From assembly GCA_013397935.1 (NCBI GenBank), contig VZRN01004718.1, positions 1 through 64,000 of the forward strand: a DNA stretch of 64,000 nucleotides. Reading direction: 5' to 3'. This DNA comes from Dasyornis broadbenti (Eukaryota > Chordata > Aves > Passeriformes > Dasyornithidae). Positions 47,426-60,600 of this stretch are shown one piece after another. The position numbers and the translations under genes are program-made. The notes under the pieces were generated by a model. That model did no database searches. It was given only the letters and a program-made list of their open reading frames with translations, and had not been told where the DNA came from. How positions within the stretch are numbered: position 1 is the first letter of the stretch; each line of letters starts with the position of its first letter.

Positions 47426-49476
47426 TTTCCTCAAGGCCTTTCAGATCTACAAATTTAAATTACTGCGTGAAATAGATCTGATCACTTTGCCACAGATTTA
47501 GTGACAGGAGATTTCATTGTAAACTTTTCCAGTACAATACTGTAAACTCTTATTTGTACATGAAAAACAGGACCTTGGATATGTTTTTTAAAACCGTTTT
47601 AGAAGTAAACACTTAAAATGCCTTTTTAAATATCAGCCTTGGCTATTAAAAAATAAAAAAGATAATTGTAATCTAAATTAGGAGCAAAATTGCTCAGGAA
47701 TTCTGAAGTATATGTGTAAACTGATGTTCACAGAAAAATGGCAAAATAGTTTGCCTTAGATTTTTATGTCTCTACAAATATATTACCAATATTTTTGAGA
47801 ATGTACTGATGAGCACTGGGGTTAAGACCCCCACATGTCCTTTTAATAAAGGAAGTTTTGGTTTCAGCTGACTCTGGTCTGATTTAGTACCAAAGAGAAA
47901 ACTAATGATGGTTGTTCACCTTACTTCATTTTTCATCAATGGGCTACCAAGAGCTCATATGCAAAGCCAAATGTTAAGATTTCTATACTGACATTAATTG
48001 TCACACTATATGGACAAGGTACTACAATTTCTGCCTCTGGGCATTTCCTCTGTATATTTTCTCTCTTCATTGTGTCCAAATACCCTTGCCCCCAACAGAG
48101 AGCTGGATGCAGCTACCTGCAATCATTAGAAGATTCTCACACAAGGAACGACTGGGCTACTCACACTTCCCAGGGAAAGTGCACCCATTAGAACTGCATA
48201 ATTTTCTAAAGGCTGAGCCAGTGGTTGGGATTATAGCTCTGTAGGTGGCTTCCCTCTCCATTTACCTTACCTTTTCTCCTGTGTATTTAAGGCTGAGCTT
48301 GCAGTCACTGCAACAGGCTTTGTTTCATAGGAACTCAAGGGCTCTGTTACTTACTAAAAATAAAGCTGACCTGGCACTACTGGTGAGCATATTAATCACC
48401 AAAATTTGTTTTGGCACATACCTTGTTTTTGGGATGAGGAAAACATGGTGTGAATTTGACTTTGTTTCACTGCATTACTGAATGATTGCATTTCTTCTTG
48501 GCAGGTTTTATTGCAACTGAATTCTTTTCTTCAACTGCTTTTGTTATAAAACTGCTTTCTTCTTGTTGAAGAAACAATAAAATGATTAAAAGAAATGCTA
48601 ACCCAGAATGAAATCTTTCAAGTGAGGTCATATGAAATATATTTTTAATATAGTTCTCTTTGAGATCTTGTTCTCTTTTTTTGAATGACAAATTAATCCA
48701 GCATCAGTCAGTTGTAAGACTCTCCTCCCACTCCCTGCATGGGACTGCAGACGGATGCAATCAGACCTGTGGCATTTTATACTTGCTTCTGTTTGAACAA
48801 ATACAATTAGAGGGCAGAGTAAGATACAAGGCAATGGCCTATCAGTCCTTTTGTCTTTCCGGGTGATATCTGTGCACTGCCTATGCAATTTGGGCAGGAG
48901 TCCAGCAGCCAGAGTTGACACAGCTGGCCTCTAGAGGTAGTCTTGCTTTCCCGTTGTGTAAACTATGATAAGGTCTATATTGTAAACCTATGTGAAGACT
49001 GAAACAGATTATCACAGTGTATTTGGGAATTATAACTGACACCGGCGTGATTCCTGCTATTTGCAGCACTGAGTAGACTTAGATACAGTCGAGAACATGG
49101 CCTGGCGTTATTTCCTGCCTGGGAATTTCCTATTTGTTCATCTCTTTATGCCTTCAGAGAGAGCCTAGAGCATAGTAAGAGATTTGATAGATACCGGCAA
49201 TAACAGGTTTCATTTATAATAGTTTACAGGTTCTAAACAAGCTTCTGCCAATAAATTCCATAAATTAATCCTAACCTCCTAAAGCAAAATTCACTGCCAA
49301 AACCACAAAGTTTAATTTTTTTCTTGCACTCTTTGCTGACTTTTTTCAACTTCTGGCCCTTGCTTTTAAAAAAGAAAACGTGTATGGTGGAAAATGCACC
49401 AGAGGGCTTTGGTTGACATGAAAGAGCTACATCATCTTGAGCTGCAGACACGTAACTTGATTCCTAAAATGCATGA
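47426..49476. other. No gene seen
   Basis: AT-rich; frames at 48245-48481, 48467-48691 and 48628-48921 lack recognisable domains and overlap on opposite strands. Confidence 0.5.
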
Positions 49477-49497
49477 GTAATTATGTGGCATAATTAC
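49477..49497. repeat. Inverted repeat of TAATTA motifs
   Basis: GTAATTATG, TGG, CATAATTAC: perfect 9-bp arms around a 3-bp spacer. Each arm contains the TAATTA core bound by many homeodomain proteins, so a paired homeodomain site is plausible. The flanks (49440-49620) are AT-rich single-copy sequence. Confidence 0.7.
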
Positions 49498-50844
49498 ATG
49501 ATCTATCCAGGTAATTGCATGTGAAATTAGGCATAGTGTCATGTTCTAATGAGGATTACAGCTACACTGAAATTTTTGTGTTTATGATTGCATTTACTAA
49601 GATATTTTAAATCTGTTCTTAATAGTATGGGTTATTCAATTATCTGGTCTAAACTACACCCAGCAGGGTGAAAGTCTACCATCACAGAAGTTTACACAAG
49701 GCCTTTTCATCATTGATATTTTTCAAGCAGATATTAAATGCAAGCTCTTTCTCCTTTCACTGTTGGTCCAGTTACTCTGTAAAGAGCTGCCTAGGAATAA
49801 TCCATTTCTCTTGTGCCAGCGGAAATCAGGAATAGACAGGAGAAATCAGGAAAATTGCTGAAGTCCTGCTGCCACTGTCATGTGTCAATAGGCTGTGTAC
49901 AGAATGGTAGATAAAGCGTGTCATGTACAAACTGGGTGTTTAGTGCTGACATATCAGAGTGGTATACAGATGGTTATCCTATTGCCTCAGGGAGAGAGCA
50001 GGAGGAAGGCCTGGTAGACCTGCCCCAGTATGGTTTTGCTCCTCAGGGTGATGGAGGGTATGTTCAGCATCTCAAAAAGCTGTTGCTTGTGTTATTTCAG
50101 TCTATCGTGGAGCCCCACAGGTTGGTTTGAGGCTAGTTACTTTGCATAAATCCTGCAGAGGCCACTGTCCCCAAAGAACCTGCAGCATACCCTGCTTCCC
50201 AATGGCTGGGGTTACTTGCAAAAATCACCAGATCTCGGGGACATTCCCCTCTCCAACAGTCCCCAGGCAGGAGCTGCATCAGCACCCATGCGTGACAGCA
50301 GCTCTCCTCCATGCTCCTCTGCCTGCCTGTCTTCCCTGCACTCTGTCATCAAGCACTGGAGAGCAGGGGAGAGTCCACAGCAACAGCAAGGAATGGTCAA
50401 GTGAGCCTTCTTGCATTTGATATTACCGATCCTTACCTGTGTTATCCATGTCTGTGGGTATGATGAGGCTGGATAGTCCAGGAGGGTGGGTGGAGGGAGG
50501 TGTGCCTGACCACGGAAATTAGAGACATATTAAAGGCTAATTTATAAGGAAGGTGAGATCATATCGGAAGGCAGCACCTGGCCCTTCTTGCAAGTTTATA
50601 GTATTAGCACCTGCTAACATTCAAAAAATACCCCATTAGGAAAATTATTTCACCCACACTGTTCCACAGTGGTCTTTCCTTTCACTGAAAAGGATACATT
50701 AGCACCAAAATCTTCTGCTGTTTTCCAACTGGCTACAGCAATACTGGAATCAAGCCTAAATGTGAATATAATTGAGAACTCTTTTGAATAAAATTATCTC
50801 ATTCAGACATACTGGTTCTAGGAAGTCAGGCTAATGTAATCATT
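49498..50844. other. No gene seen
   Basis: A slightly GC-richer part at 50100-50420 carries short overlapping frames on both strands; none is recognised. Confidence 0.5.
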
Positions 50845-51010
50845 ACAGTGGGAGTCTAGAAGTCCAGGGCTTACCTTTTACCTCTGCTTACCTCTCCCTT
50901 TGATTTGCCTACTGACTTGTTTTATGACTTAAGAAGCAACTTAACTTTTCTGTGATTCATCTCCTTCAGCAGGAAGATAGATATGATAATATTTGTTTAT
51001 TTCAATTAAG
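50845..51010 (+). mobile_element. MIR-type SINE relic
   Basis: GGGAGTCTAGAAGTCCAGGG, then ACCTCTGCTTACCT, TTTTATGACTTAAGAAGCAA, CTTAACTTTTCTGTGATTCA, TCTCCTTCAGCAGGAAGATA and GATATGATAATA. This is the full MIR order: GACTCTGGAGTCAGACTGCC, CTCTGCCACTTAC, TGTGTGACCTTGGGCAAG, CACTTAACCTCTCTGAGCC, TTTCCTCATCTGTAAAATGG, GATAATAATA. Strong by block order despite divergence. Confidence 0.65.
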
Positions 51011-54000
51011 TCTTGAGTGGTTTAAAAGGGATTAATTAACCTCCATCAGACAACTTTGAAAGGTACTAATGCATAGTGTTAATAATACCATAATAACCCT
51101 AAAAATGAGGAGGGGGAGGACATTTTAGAAGAAGTTGCAGACCTTTAAGCTTAGAGGTGCTATGAATAGGAAGGACAGGCAGTATTTTGATGAGTGGGAA
51201 TAGAGAAACTACTGACATCTAGTCCACTCTTGAGCAAGACATGTTAGATTTTGTATATTTATTTATCAGTGAACCACTTGTCTTATGATTACCCCTTGGC
51301 TGCTAATTCATTCCATTTAGTTGGGGAATGTTTATATCCATTCTCATAAAATCCCATTCATACCTTTCACTATTTCAAATTAATTATCCTTGCTCAAACT
51401 TGGGTATACCATCTAGACTTAATCCTTTCAAGAGCATCTTACACTGTTAATACATCCAATGCACAGTGCTTGGGATAACACCACTATGAAATAGCATTAG
51501 ATTTGCAGCCTACACCCAGCCAGCATGGTTTTTTCCCAGCACAAATTTGTATTTTGGAGGCTGAAAGTCTGAACTGATAGTCTAAGTGACCTGAAGCAAA
51601 TCACTACAGCTTCTCTGGAGACAATTGAAATATATCCATTCAGAATAGCCAAGGCTCTAGTCGTGCTATAATAATTAAGTGCTGTGTCCGTGTCAAAAAA
51701 TGTACAATCTGAGTCCGTACTTATTTGTGTATTTTTAATCAAATAATTTAGTCCTTAACTCAGTCCTTACATCCAAATATAAATAAGCACTTGAGGGCAG
51801 AGTTGATTCTTGTCATCATAAACATCATCAGTCTTTCTCTGTAGCTTCCAGTGGAAAGCATAAATCTGAGGAGCCTAAGGCTATAAGATCCATCTTGTTC
51901 CATGAATAGGTGGGGAGCAAACGGTGCTTCAAAGGTAGAGTTTGTGTGTGCTGGTGTGTGTCACCAAGTCATCATGTAAGTTCACCAGTGTTTTCTGAGG
52001 ATATTTAGGCAAGTACGTAATAGCATTTACAGGCTATATCCATAATGACTAGTGCCTTGATTCAGTCCTGTTTGGAACAGAAGAAAATACACAGCTACAC
52101 TAAAAATGATCACCATTGTCTGTGCAGCTGACCACTTTCACCCTATGTCATCAATAAGTTAAAAAATACTTGAACTGAGAGGCAGCTCACTTATCAGTGC
52201 TTTTCCATGGAAAGACTGTTTATCTCCATCATAGTGTTGAACACCTTCTATATAATAGCTCTTTCCTCCTTGGAGGAGCTATTCCTCTCCAAATATTAGT
52301 TTACTTAAAATTAGGCTCTATGGGTCCCCAAATACACCACTTGGTCTCATATGTATGCAGCTTCCACACTTCTATTACAAATGCAGTATTGGTGGTATTT
52401 TAGTCTTCACAGCAAGTTGCTGTTTCTAAGTATTGCTCCAAGGAAACTTGTGGTAATGTTTTCAAAATCACCTAAGAGGCCAAGCTCTGCTTTCAGTGGT
52501 GAGCAAGGTGCCCACATCTGTGGCCAAAGCAGCATGCAGACAGCCAGATGGCCATTTCAGCCCAGCATTATGGAAGTGCTGAAATCTCCCTTCTTTTGGT
52601 CACACTGGGCTGCTGAAGAGAAACTCATGTTCACAGAGCCTTCTGGATATCTCCTACCTCATCTGCATTCATTCAGTATCCCTATGGCAACTACAGCAGC
52701 AATTGCTCACTTGGAATAGTGATCTTAGGACAGTGTTATATCATTCCTTCCTTTAACTGATTTAGCAACTGAAAATAAAAGAGAACAGTCAAAGAGCATC
52801 AATTACCCAGCAGGTCTATGGAGACAACATGTAACTACTTAATATGATCAGATGCCCAAGGTGCTTAGAACAATTGGACCCAGCAAAAAGCCACAGTGCT
52901 CCTCTTGGGCAGCACAGCACTTTTCTTTGACACTAGTTAGAATGATGACAGGGGGAAATAGCCTTTCAATAAGGAAGAAACCCCAAAAGTTTTATTTAGG
53001 GGAGGAGTTGCTTTCTTTTATGTCAGTGCTTCTGAGGTGTCTAATTTGTAGCATCACTCTCTTGAAAGGTTTTTGCATCTGTGAACTGAAATTCTTTATC
53101 ATGGATTCTAAATGGCAACAAATTATACAGTGAAGGGCTTAGTCAGTATTGAGATATATTTCTTTGCTCCATCTTATTATTGATTAGAATCCATATCAGT
53201 GTAGTGGGTCTGGTTTCATCCAGATACTGCAGCAGCATTAGACTGTCTGCACACCAATACCTATATGGTTTTTTTTTTTTTGTCTCCATCTGCAGACATT
53301 TCATGGAAAACATCTGCTAAAATTTTCAAGTCTTCATGCTTTGCAGAGGTTTATGGTGCTTCATTTTGAAAATCCATCACTCAGTGTCAGTGTCAGCAAA
53401 GGTGAAGTCAATCAGGCTGTTTCAAGGCCTGTACACCACTTTAAATCCAATTTAATGATGTAAAGATATTTTAGTGATGTACAATACTTGTGCTGGGTCT
53501 TCTTTTGTTCTTTAAGAGCAGATATAAAAACATGCCTACATTTTTGAGATCACTCCCAAACTGGGTTATTCTATGATTTTGATTTTTTTCTAAGTACAAT
53601 TTTCCAAATTGGTCTCACTTGGAATGGCACATTTGGATTGCGCTCACCTCCAGTCTGCTCAGCTTTCAAATTGAGTACTGCAACATGTGAACACCCAGCA
53701 GGTCACAAAATTGTAAGCTTAGCTTAAAGGCTAGAAGATTTTAAAATAGCCATATATCTATTCTTGAGAAATTGTGGCTTTATGCAACAATGACCTTTGT
53801 AACACTTAATAGTAAACTTGGCCATAAGTTTGTAAAATAATGACTGGTGTAGGACTAAGAAATGAATTAAAGTTTCTACGTTTAGCTCTTATCGAAGTTT
53901 CATGGGAAAATATAACATCACACATGAGTGAGACAGTGGTCCTGACAACCCAGTCATAGACTAGCTGGGAAAATTCTTTTTCTTTATGAAAAAGGTTATG

Positions 54001-56242
54001 TTTGCTTTTTTTTCTTTTTTTAATTGAGTGAGAGCAAAAAAAAGGTGAAAATTTCATTGCAAGTTACATCTGTATTTAAAAATTTAAAAAGGAACCAAAG
54101 AACACCATCTTCATGGACTTTACCTTTGACCCAACCAAGTGCTCTTCCAAATTAAACATGAATGAAATGAACCTCCTGTGTGTGTATGTTTATATTCATC
54201 TAATCATACAACTACTTTCAAACATTACCAAAATAAAATGTTCGAGGATGAAACCTGTGTCCATTGAAGCCATTGGCTAAACACCCACCTCAGCATGTCC
54301 ATCCTTACCTGTAGTTATATCTTGACACTGAAACCTCTAACTTCAGGGAACTAACTGGAAAAACTTAATTTGTTGCCAGTGGAACCTGTCTCTCCCCTCC
54401 TAGTTTATTATGGATGGTTCTTCCCACGAAGAGCAAGATAAATTGTAAAAGGCAGGAATAGAAATCAAATTTTCCATTGATACATGGGAAATCTGGCTGA
54501 CAAAAACATTCAGGTATACTGAGATTAAAATCTTCAGATAAAACTTGGACTGAGTTTATCGGAAATATAAAGTTTGCATGATTCAGAAGGGAGAGATGTT
54601 GACAATTATAACTATTTCACATAATAACTTTCATTATTTCTTTAGTTATAAGTAAACATTAAAAGTTACAATACAGAAATGAGAAATACATGCTTTTAAA
54701 AGATTATTCTTCAAAATATATTATTTCTAATGAATTTCCTTTTCCATATTATGTTAAACATTGTATTCCATAGGAGCCACAAAAATCACAAAAGAGAAAA
54801 CAAACGTATATAGAGATATACATACTTTTAAAATAAACATATGTTTAATTAAATTGTTATTTTGCAATGAGGTCAGTTTTCTGCTTCAGAAGCTTTCCTG
54901 AAAAATATATTTGTGTGGATGAATCATTTTAAGATTCGACAGTCAGTGGAAGTTGACAGTCTTTTCATATGAAATATTACACAACCTTATGAACATCAAA
55001 ATTATATGGCAGGAACTGTTCTGTCAAGCACTATATTCACTTTCCCAGTATCAGATCAATACATTTTCCGTCAAAGAAAAAAAAAAATCTGCTAAAACAA
55101 CAGGAAATTTTTTTCAAGAAAATGGGGTTTTTTATACAGCTAACACTATAAAATGTTATTTTTTATACAGCAATACAGACAGACTTTATAACACGATTTC
55201 TGATTGAAGTAAACTGTGTAGGTACTACACAGATTTCCTGCACATATTCACAGCATCAGATCACTCTTGCAAAAGTTTGTGGACATGCTTAACTTTTCAC
55301 AGAGGTGTATTTATTTCAATATTAGGTCTCTGCCTGCAAAGTGTGCACATATGTTAATTTTTTTCAAAATCATCTACACAGGGTCTTTGGTTCTGATCAT
55401 ATAGACAATATATAAGTTCATCCCTGTAATTGGTTAAATCCCATTTACAACGTGATAGGATTGTCTTTACAAAGAGCTCTCAAGGTCTAGTCAAACTCTG
55501 GAAACATTCTGCCTATCCATAGTCTTTCGGGGGGGTATAATTAAAAACTACCTTATTCAATCCCACTGGCTCTAGCCACAGTTGCAGAATTGCTTTTAAA
55601 CACTTTTTATGTGTCAGCTGCAGCTGTTTATACATAACTCATGTGGAAGATTCTGAGCACCTTTCAAAGAATGTCAAGACTTCTTTCTGTATGATAGGAT
55701 ACAAAAAGACAAAAGAAAAGGTTGGTATTTCTTAGCTTTTTCAGAAATTAGAATTATCATTTGAAGGACCAGTCATTATTTGCTCTCTTTTGTTTGATAG
55801 ACCTTTATTCCCATTCTCTGGCAGTCAATACCCCAATGTATCAGTAAAAATAATTGGTGTCCTATGTTAGATTAAGGATAATTGCATTGTATTGATGGTT
55901 GCAATGATTGTAACAGGGTGAGGAAATAAAATTGTTGTTGAATTTGGTCTTGGGTGGAAGAATGTATTTGAACTGTACAAACTAGATTATTTGAGGCAGT
56001 CATCCCTGTATGCTTAATTTAAATCCAGTAGATAGGAAATTTAAATATGATAGGCAGGAAATTACCATTTTTTAGGTTCTCTGTTCTTCTAAATCTTCAT
56101 ACAGGAAAGCTAAATGGAACTGTGACACCAACTTCAGGCACATACATAATTCTGACAAAAGACAATCTCATCAGATTCTGTACGTAGACAGTAAGGGGAG
56201 CTGAGCAACCACCCAAAGAAATCCAGAGTGGGTCCAGGTCCA
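51011..56242. other. 5.2 kb without a recognisable gene
   Basis: AT-rich. A further faint MIR-like piece (AGTGACCTGAAGCAAATCAC, 51585-51604) is too short to call. The frame at 52351-52719 (122 codons) is unrecognised. Homopolymer runs at 53268-53281 (T) and 55078-55087 (A). Confidence 0.5.
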
Positions 56243-56404
56243 ATGGCAGCCTGTAGGTCTCGCCACCATTTACAGAAGGAGCTGAAAGACATCCAGGCTA
56301 AACTGAATCACGACCTAATTTTACTTGTTCTAGGCCTTATAATCTATTGCTTACATATTCAAAGGACCCAATCACTTAATAAAGAGAGCAACAATGCAAC
56401 TTAA
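56243..56404 (+). CDS. Candidate small membrane protein, 53 aa, unrecognised
   Basis: ATG 56243 opens a 53-codon frame ending at TAA 56402-56404; an in-frame TGA lies upstream near 56201, and the start is the first ATG after it, with G at +4 but C at -3. The N-terminal part, HLQKELKDIQAKLNHD (residues 9-24), looks like an amphipathic helix or short coiled coil with Leu at heptad-like spacing. It is followed by one strongly hydrophobic segment, LILLVLGLIIYCL (25-37), and a polar tail (38-53). There is no signal peptide, so a tail-biased single-pass protein would be predicted. It resembles no small membrane protein I can name. Chance frames of this length are common; the helix-plus-membrane-segment design is the only reason to list it. 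It could also be the last exon of a longer gene or a scrap of an old retroelement. Confidence 0.2.
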   Translation: MAACRSRHHLQKELKDIQAKLNHDLILLVLGLIIYCLHIQRTQSLNKESNNAT

Positions 56405-57669
56405 TCTCCCCATTCACAAACCCTTGGGTATGAGTCTGTACATGGGCCCAGTTAGCCATTCATAGATTCTCCTTGAAAAACTGTGCCCAAAGTTCTACAT
56501 TTTTAATCCAAATTAGAGCACATAACTGCATAACAATGCCTTTGTTTGTCCTTCACCTCTTGCAATGGCTTAAGATGCCTATTGCTGCCTCTTTTAACAG
56601 ATACTCAAGGAAAGACATGGAGTGAGGACTGCAAGAACCTTGTGAAGCAACCCCAGAAAACGGCAACAGCTGCAGCTGTAGTTGCCTTCTCAAGGGGGAG
56701 TCACACACAAAGCCAAGGTCTGAACTTCCAGTGCCCACCTCCACTCTGGTGGTGCTTACATGGATGCTGAGGCTCTGGGAAGGTGCCTTCCCTGTTTCCT
56801 GAGGAGCTGTCATCAACTGTATCACTTTCCATGAGGTAAACCCAATATAAGTATCTGCTGCTATCCATGCCTGAATACCAGCTTGCTCCTCTGCCTAGGA
56901 GGAAACTTCTCTGACAGGAAGGACCAGTTGTTGGGACCCAAGGCTGATTTTTTTAACTTATGCCGAAGCCAAAATTTTCTTCAATTTCTTAGCTGCCATG
57001 CAGACTCCCTGGAAGTTGGGGAAGGGTACATTCCTTTTTCTCCTCAGAGGTCATAGGGGTAATGTCACAGTCATCTACAAAACCATTCTAGTGTCTGGGG
57101 GATGTAGGCCATGGTATGAGAGACTACATCCTCCACTGGCTCACACTCTTCTCTTTGGGTTATTGCAAGAAAGAGGGAAGCAAAGAAACCAATCCCTAGT
57201 CTTTCCCTCCTCCGGGGACATGAGGAAAACCACAGTTCACCTCAGGTATCCTTGGACAAGTTGCATCCATCAGTCTGCAGTACTGTTTCATATTAGCCCA
57301 CCTACAGACGAGGACTGGCTCTGGTGGAGACAACTATCCCCACCCTGAGGATTTAAGTGGCACTGTGTTTGTTCCTGGAGTGCCAGCAACAGTGAATGCT
57401 TGTGTTCAATCTCAATTATAATTCTCTTCAACAATTTCTTTTTGCAGCACTGTGAGGCTTCAAATTTTCATTGTCTCCAGCCAAGAGAGAATGTAAAATG
57501 GCCTCAACAGGTGCAACAAAGAAACACTTCAGCATCCACTCAAAACTCAACAGACACAAAGTAAATGTATTCAATAAATATTTTAATTTGACACATAGTA
57601 CATACTTGCACTTTAAGAAAATACTATAGTCAAAGGGATGCTTACAAAGACACTGACCAAAAAAAAAAA
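56405..57669. other. No gene seen
   Basis: Frames at 56546-56770 and 56998-57348 are unrecognised. The segment ends in an A tract at the assembly gap. Confidence 0.5.
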
Positions 57670-57684
57670 NNNNNNNNNNNNNNN
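57670..57684. other. Assembly gap (15 N)
   Basis: Fifteen N directly after A10; probably an unresolved homopolymer or repeat. Confidence 0.99.
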
Positions 57685-60600
57685 AAGCATAAAATTATAA
57701 TTTCCCTGAACAGAAATATTTTTGTACTTAGAATAATTTTTATATTTTTCATTGAGTACCATTTATGTGCTCTTTACTGCTGAGAATGTATTGCGAGCCC
57801 TCGGATGAATATTTTCAGTCATCCAAGTGATTTGGAGACCAAGACCTACTGACTGTCAGTAGTTATCAGGTGCTTTTGATGGTGTTACCTGTCTTGTGCA
57901 GTCCACAGGGCTCCCTATCTAAACTGAGAGGTCACTCAGAGACTTTCTGTTTACTTCAAAGGGTCTGTGTCAGGTTTGCAAGGTGCTGTACGCTCTCTAC
58001 AAGGAGATGGGAACCTTTCTGGAACAACAGATTGCTTTGGACTAAGAGAGATCGTTTACTGAGGATAATACCAAGTATTTTTAAGTAGGTGACACTCACT
58101 GCTAAAACACAAATAGCTGAAGGAGTGGTACTAGGATAGTGCTGCTTTCCAGTGAATTGAGAAGAAAACCTACAAAACCAACACACCACTTCAAACTGCT
58201 GCAGTCTTCACTCACACCTTATCCACAGAAACCTCAAGTAATCTTTGGCAAACCTTCAGCATCCCATCAAGATTAGCAAGAAAAAAAGTTACTTACCTTG
58301 CTCTCTTCTGTCTACTCAAATTTAAAAGAATGAGGGATGCCTTTTTTAATGAAACCTAACCTTGTGGCGATTCCAAGCTGGAGAGCACGAGTGCCTGAAA
58401 AGATCAGAAAACTGAGGCTTAGCAAGAGAAATAGGGAGTGAGCAAAGGAGCCATTCTGTTGACTTTGGAAGGAGTCGCAAAAGTTCCCCTGACATTACCT
58501 GGGCATCAGCCAGGACCACCAGGCATAAAACTCCACTCAGCATCTCTTCTGTCTTCTGCACACAATATTGACAGGGATCCTACAGACGAAATTTAATTGA
58601 CTGTGGCACTCAGACATCACCAAAAATTGTTTCTTTGTGGTAGAGTTTACCCATGTGTAAAAAAGCGCAAATAGAACTACGAGAGACTTGGATGGTACAT
58701 AAACCTTGTTTTGTTCCTCTGCATAACTGAATTCCACCCTTGGTGAATAAACTAGGAAGTCTGCTTCTTGATGGTTAGTTTTCTGTTACAACACACAATG
58801 GACGACTGGTTTTAAAATATTTGCAAAGGCATGTATGTATTGTACTAAAGAAAGGTGTTAGTTTGATAGCATTGGGGAATGAAATCTTAGATTTAGCCAA
58901 GGTAAGAAATAATCCTTTAATACTTCCATAAAATCTCTGGTTGAAACAAAGACACAGCAGCATCCTATGCCTTCATCAGTCCCCAGGACTACAACTGTTT
59001 CCTAACAGCTTTTTACAGAGCCTAACACAGAGGACAAAGATCAACAGGATGCTATTATCAAGCACCATGTGTTGTGATAGGGTAAATGCTGAAGCAGTCT
59101 GTGCTAGCATCCTTATTGTATTATCTCTGAATCCATGGATAGTGAGAAAATGAGGGCTTCTAAAAGAACACCTAAAGAAATTGACCGTCATTTTATTATT
59201 ATGTTAAAATACTACTACATACATAAAGGAGTCCAAAAGTGATATAGGACAGTTGCCATACTGAAACTTTTGAATATTGTAGGCTATTATCCCCCTCTTT
59301 TTTTCACAGATATACACATGCCTGTTCAGCATAAAATTGACTAGCTAGAAATACACAAAATTTTTCAAAGCACACAGAAGTTTTGCAAACGAAAGAAATT
59401 AGTTCCATTGTTAACATGTATTTGGCTACTGCCACAAGAAAGCAGGCTAATCCTACAGATCTCTGTGCAGGCATGACAATCTGACAAATCATACTCCGGA
59501 CTCTCTTCAATGTCATTGTAAAAACTCTGAATAAAGCTGGAGAACAAGAGGTCAAAGCAATATTTTAAATGAGAGGTTGTATTCTAACAAAAACAACAAG
59601 ATTTCACCAGCTAGGCCTTTTCTTGGGAAGGTGATGAACAGTAATAGGGAAGGTAACAACCAGGCAATTTTCTAGCCAAAATCTAATACTACCCTTGTAT
59701 AATGTGCATTATTATTCATGGTAACAGGAAAACACCTAAAAAGTTTTTGGCCCTTTTCATTAAACCATCGCAGCTGATTATATAAAAACTAATTTTGAGG
59801 AAGGATTCTCTATCTCTTACTGGCCCTAAATCATAATGGAGTATAAATGTGAACAAACTCATTTTTCCTTGATTAAAAACACTGCAGAGGATGTGTTCAG
59901 CATAAAGAGAGATTCTGAAATAAGAAAAGCAATAAAATAAACTAGTGGGAACAACAATGGGCAATTTCCACCAAACTGTGAGCAGGATAAAAACCCAATG
60001 CAGAGAAAAGATAGAATGGGAGGTGAAGGTAGTGGAGAAAATACATGAAACAGAGTGTGCCCCATATTCCTACTTGAATGTGTCTTGGAGGACAAGGGGC
60101 GTTCCAGCCTTTCCTACTGTGATGGAACGACTCAGCAGAAAATAGAACATATAAACAGTCAGCAAGACTTTTTCCCTTGGGAGGCAATGCTTATGATCAG
60201 AAATCAAACCAAGTTGATACAGAGGCAACACTTGCAAAAGAAGAACTACAAAAAAATCCCTAGCATAAAACTCCCTACTTCAATGACAGAGTTTTGACAT
60301 ATGGTGGCCCTTGCCACTCTCATTTTCCTAAAAGATACTTTCTTACAGGAATACAGACAGACTTGGCCTAACCAGAACATTGAAGGAGAGGTCTTATACT
60401 CTAGCCATTGTGCTAGCAAGGGCCATGCAAGCCCACAGCCTCCCAGGCATGTGCTGTATCCAGCTGCTGAACCATTTAGCGGCACTGACATTCAAAGCAG
60501 CTCAGTGAGGCACCTATGGAATGAGGCTCTTCCATCCAGCATCACTTTGAGGACACTGCTGCCAGTTCACTTGAATTGGCAATACTTCATTTGAGAATTC

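Noticed and set aside
51585..51640. Possible fifth MIR piece (AGTGACCTGAAGCAAATCAC)
   Set aside because: Only one block matches; tRNA-like head and tail are absent.
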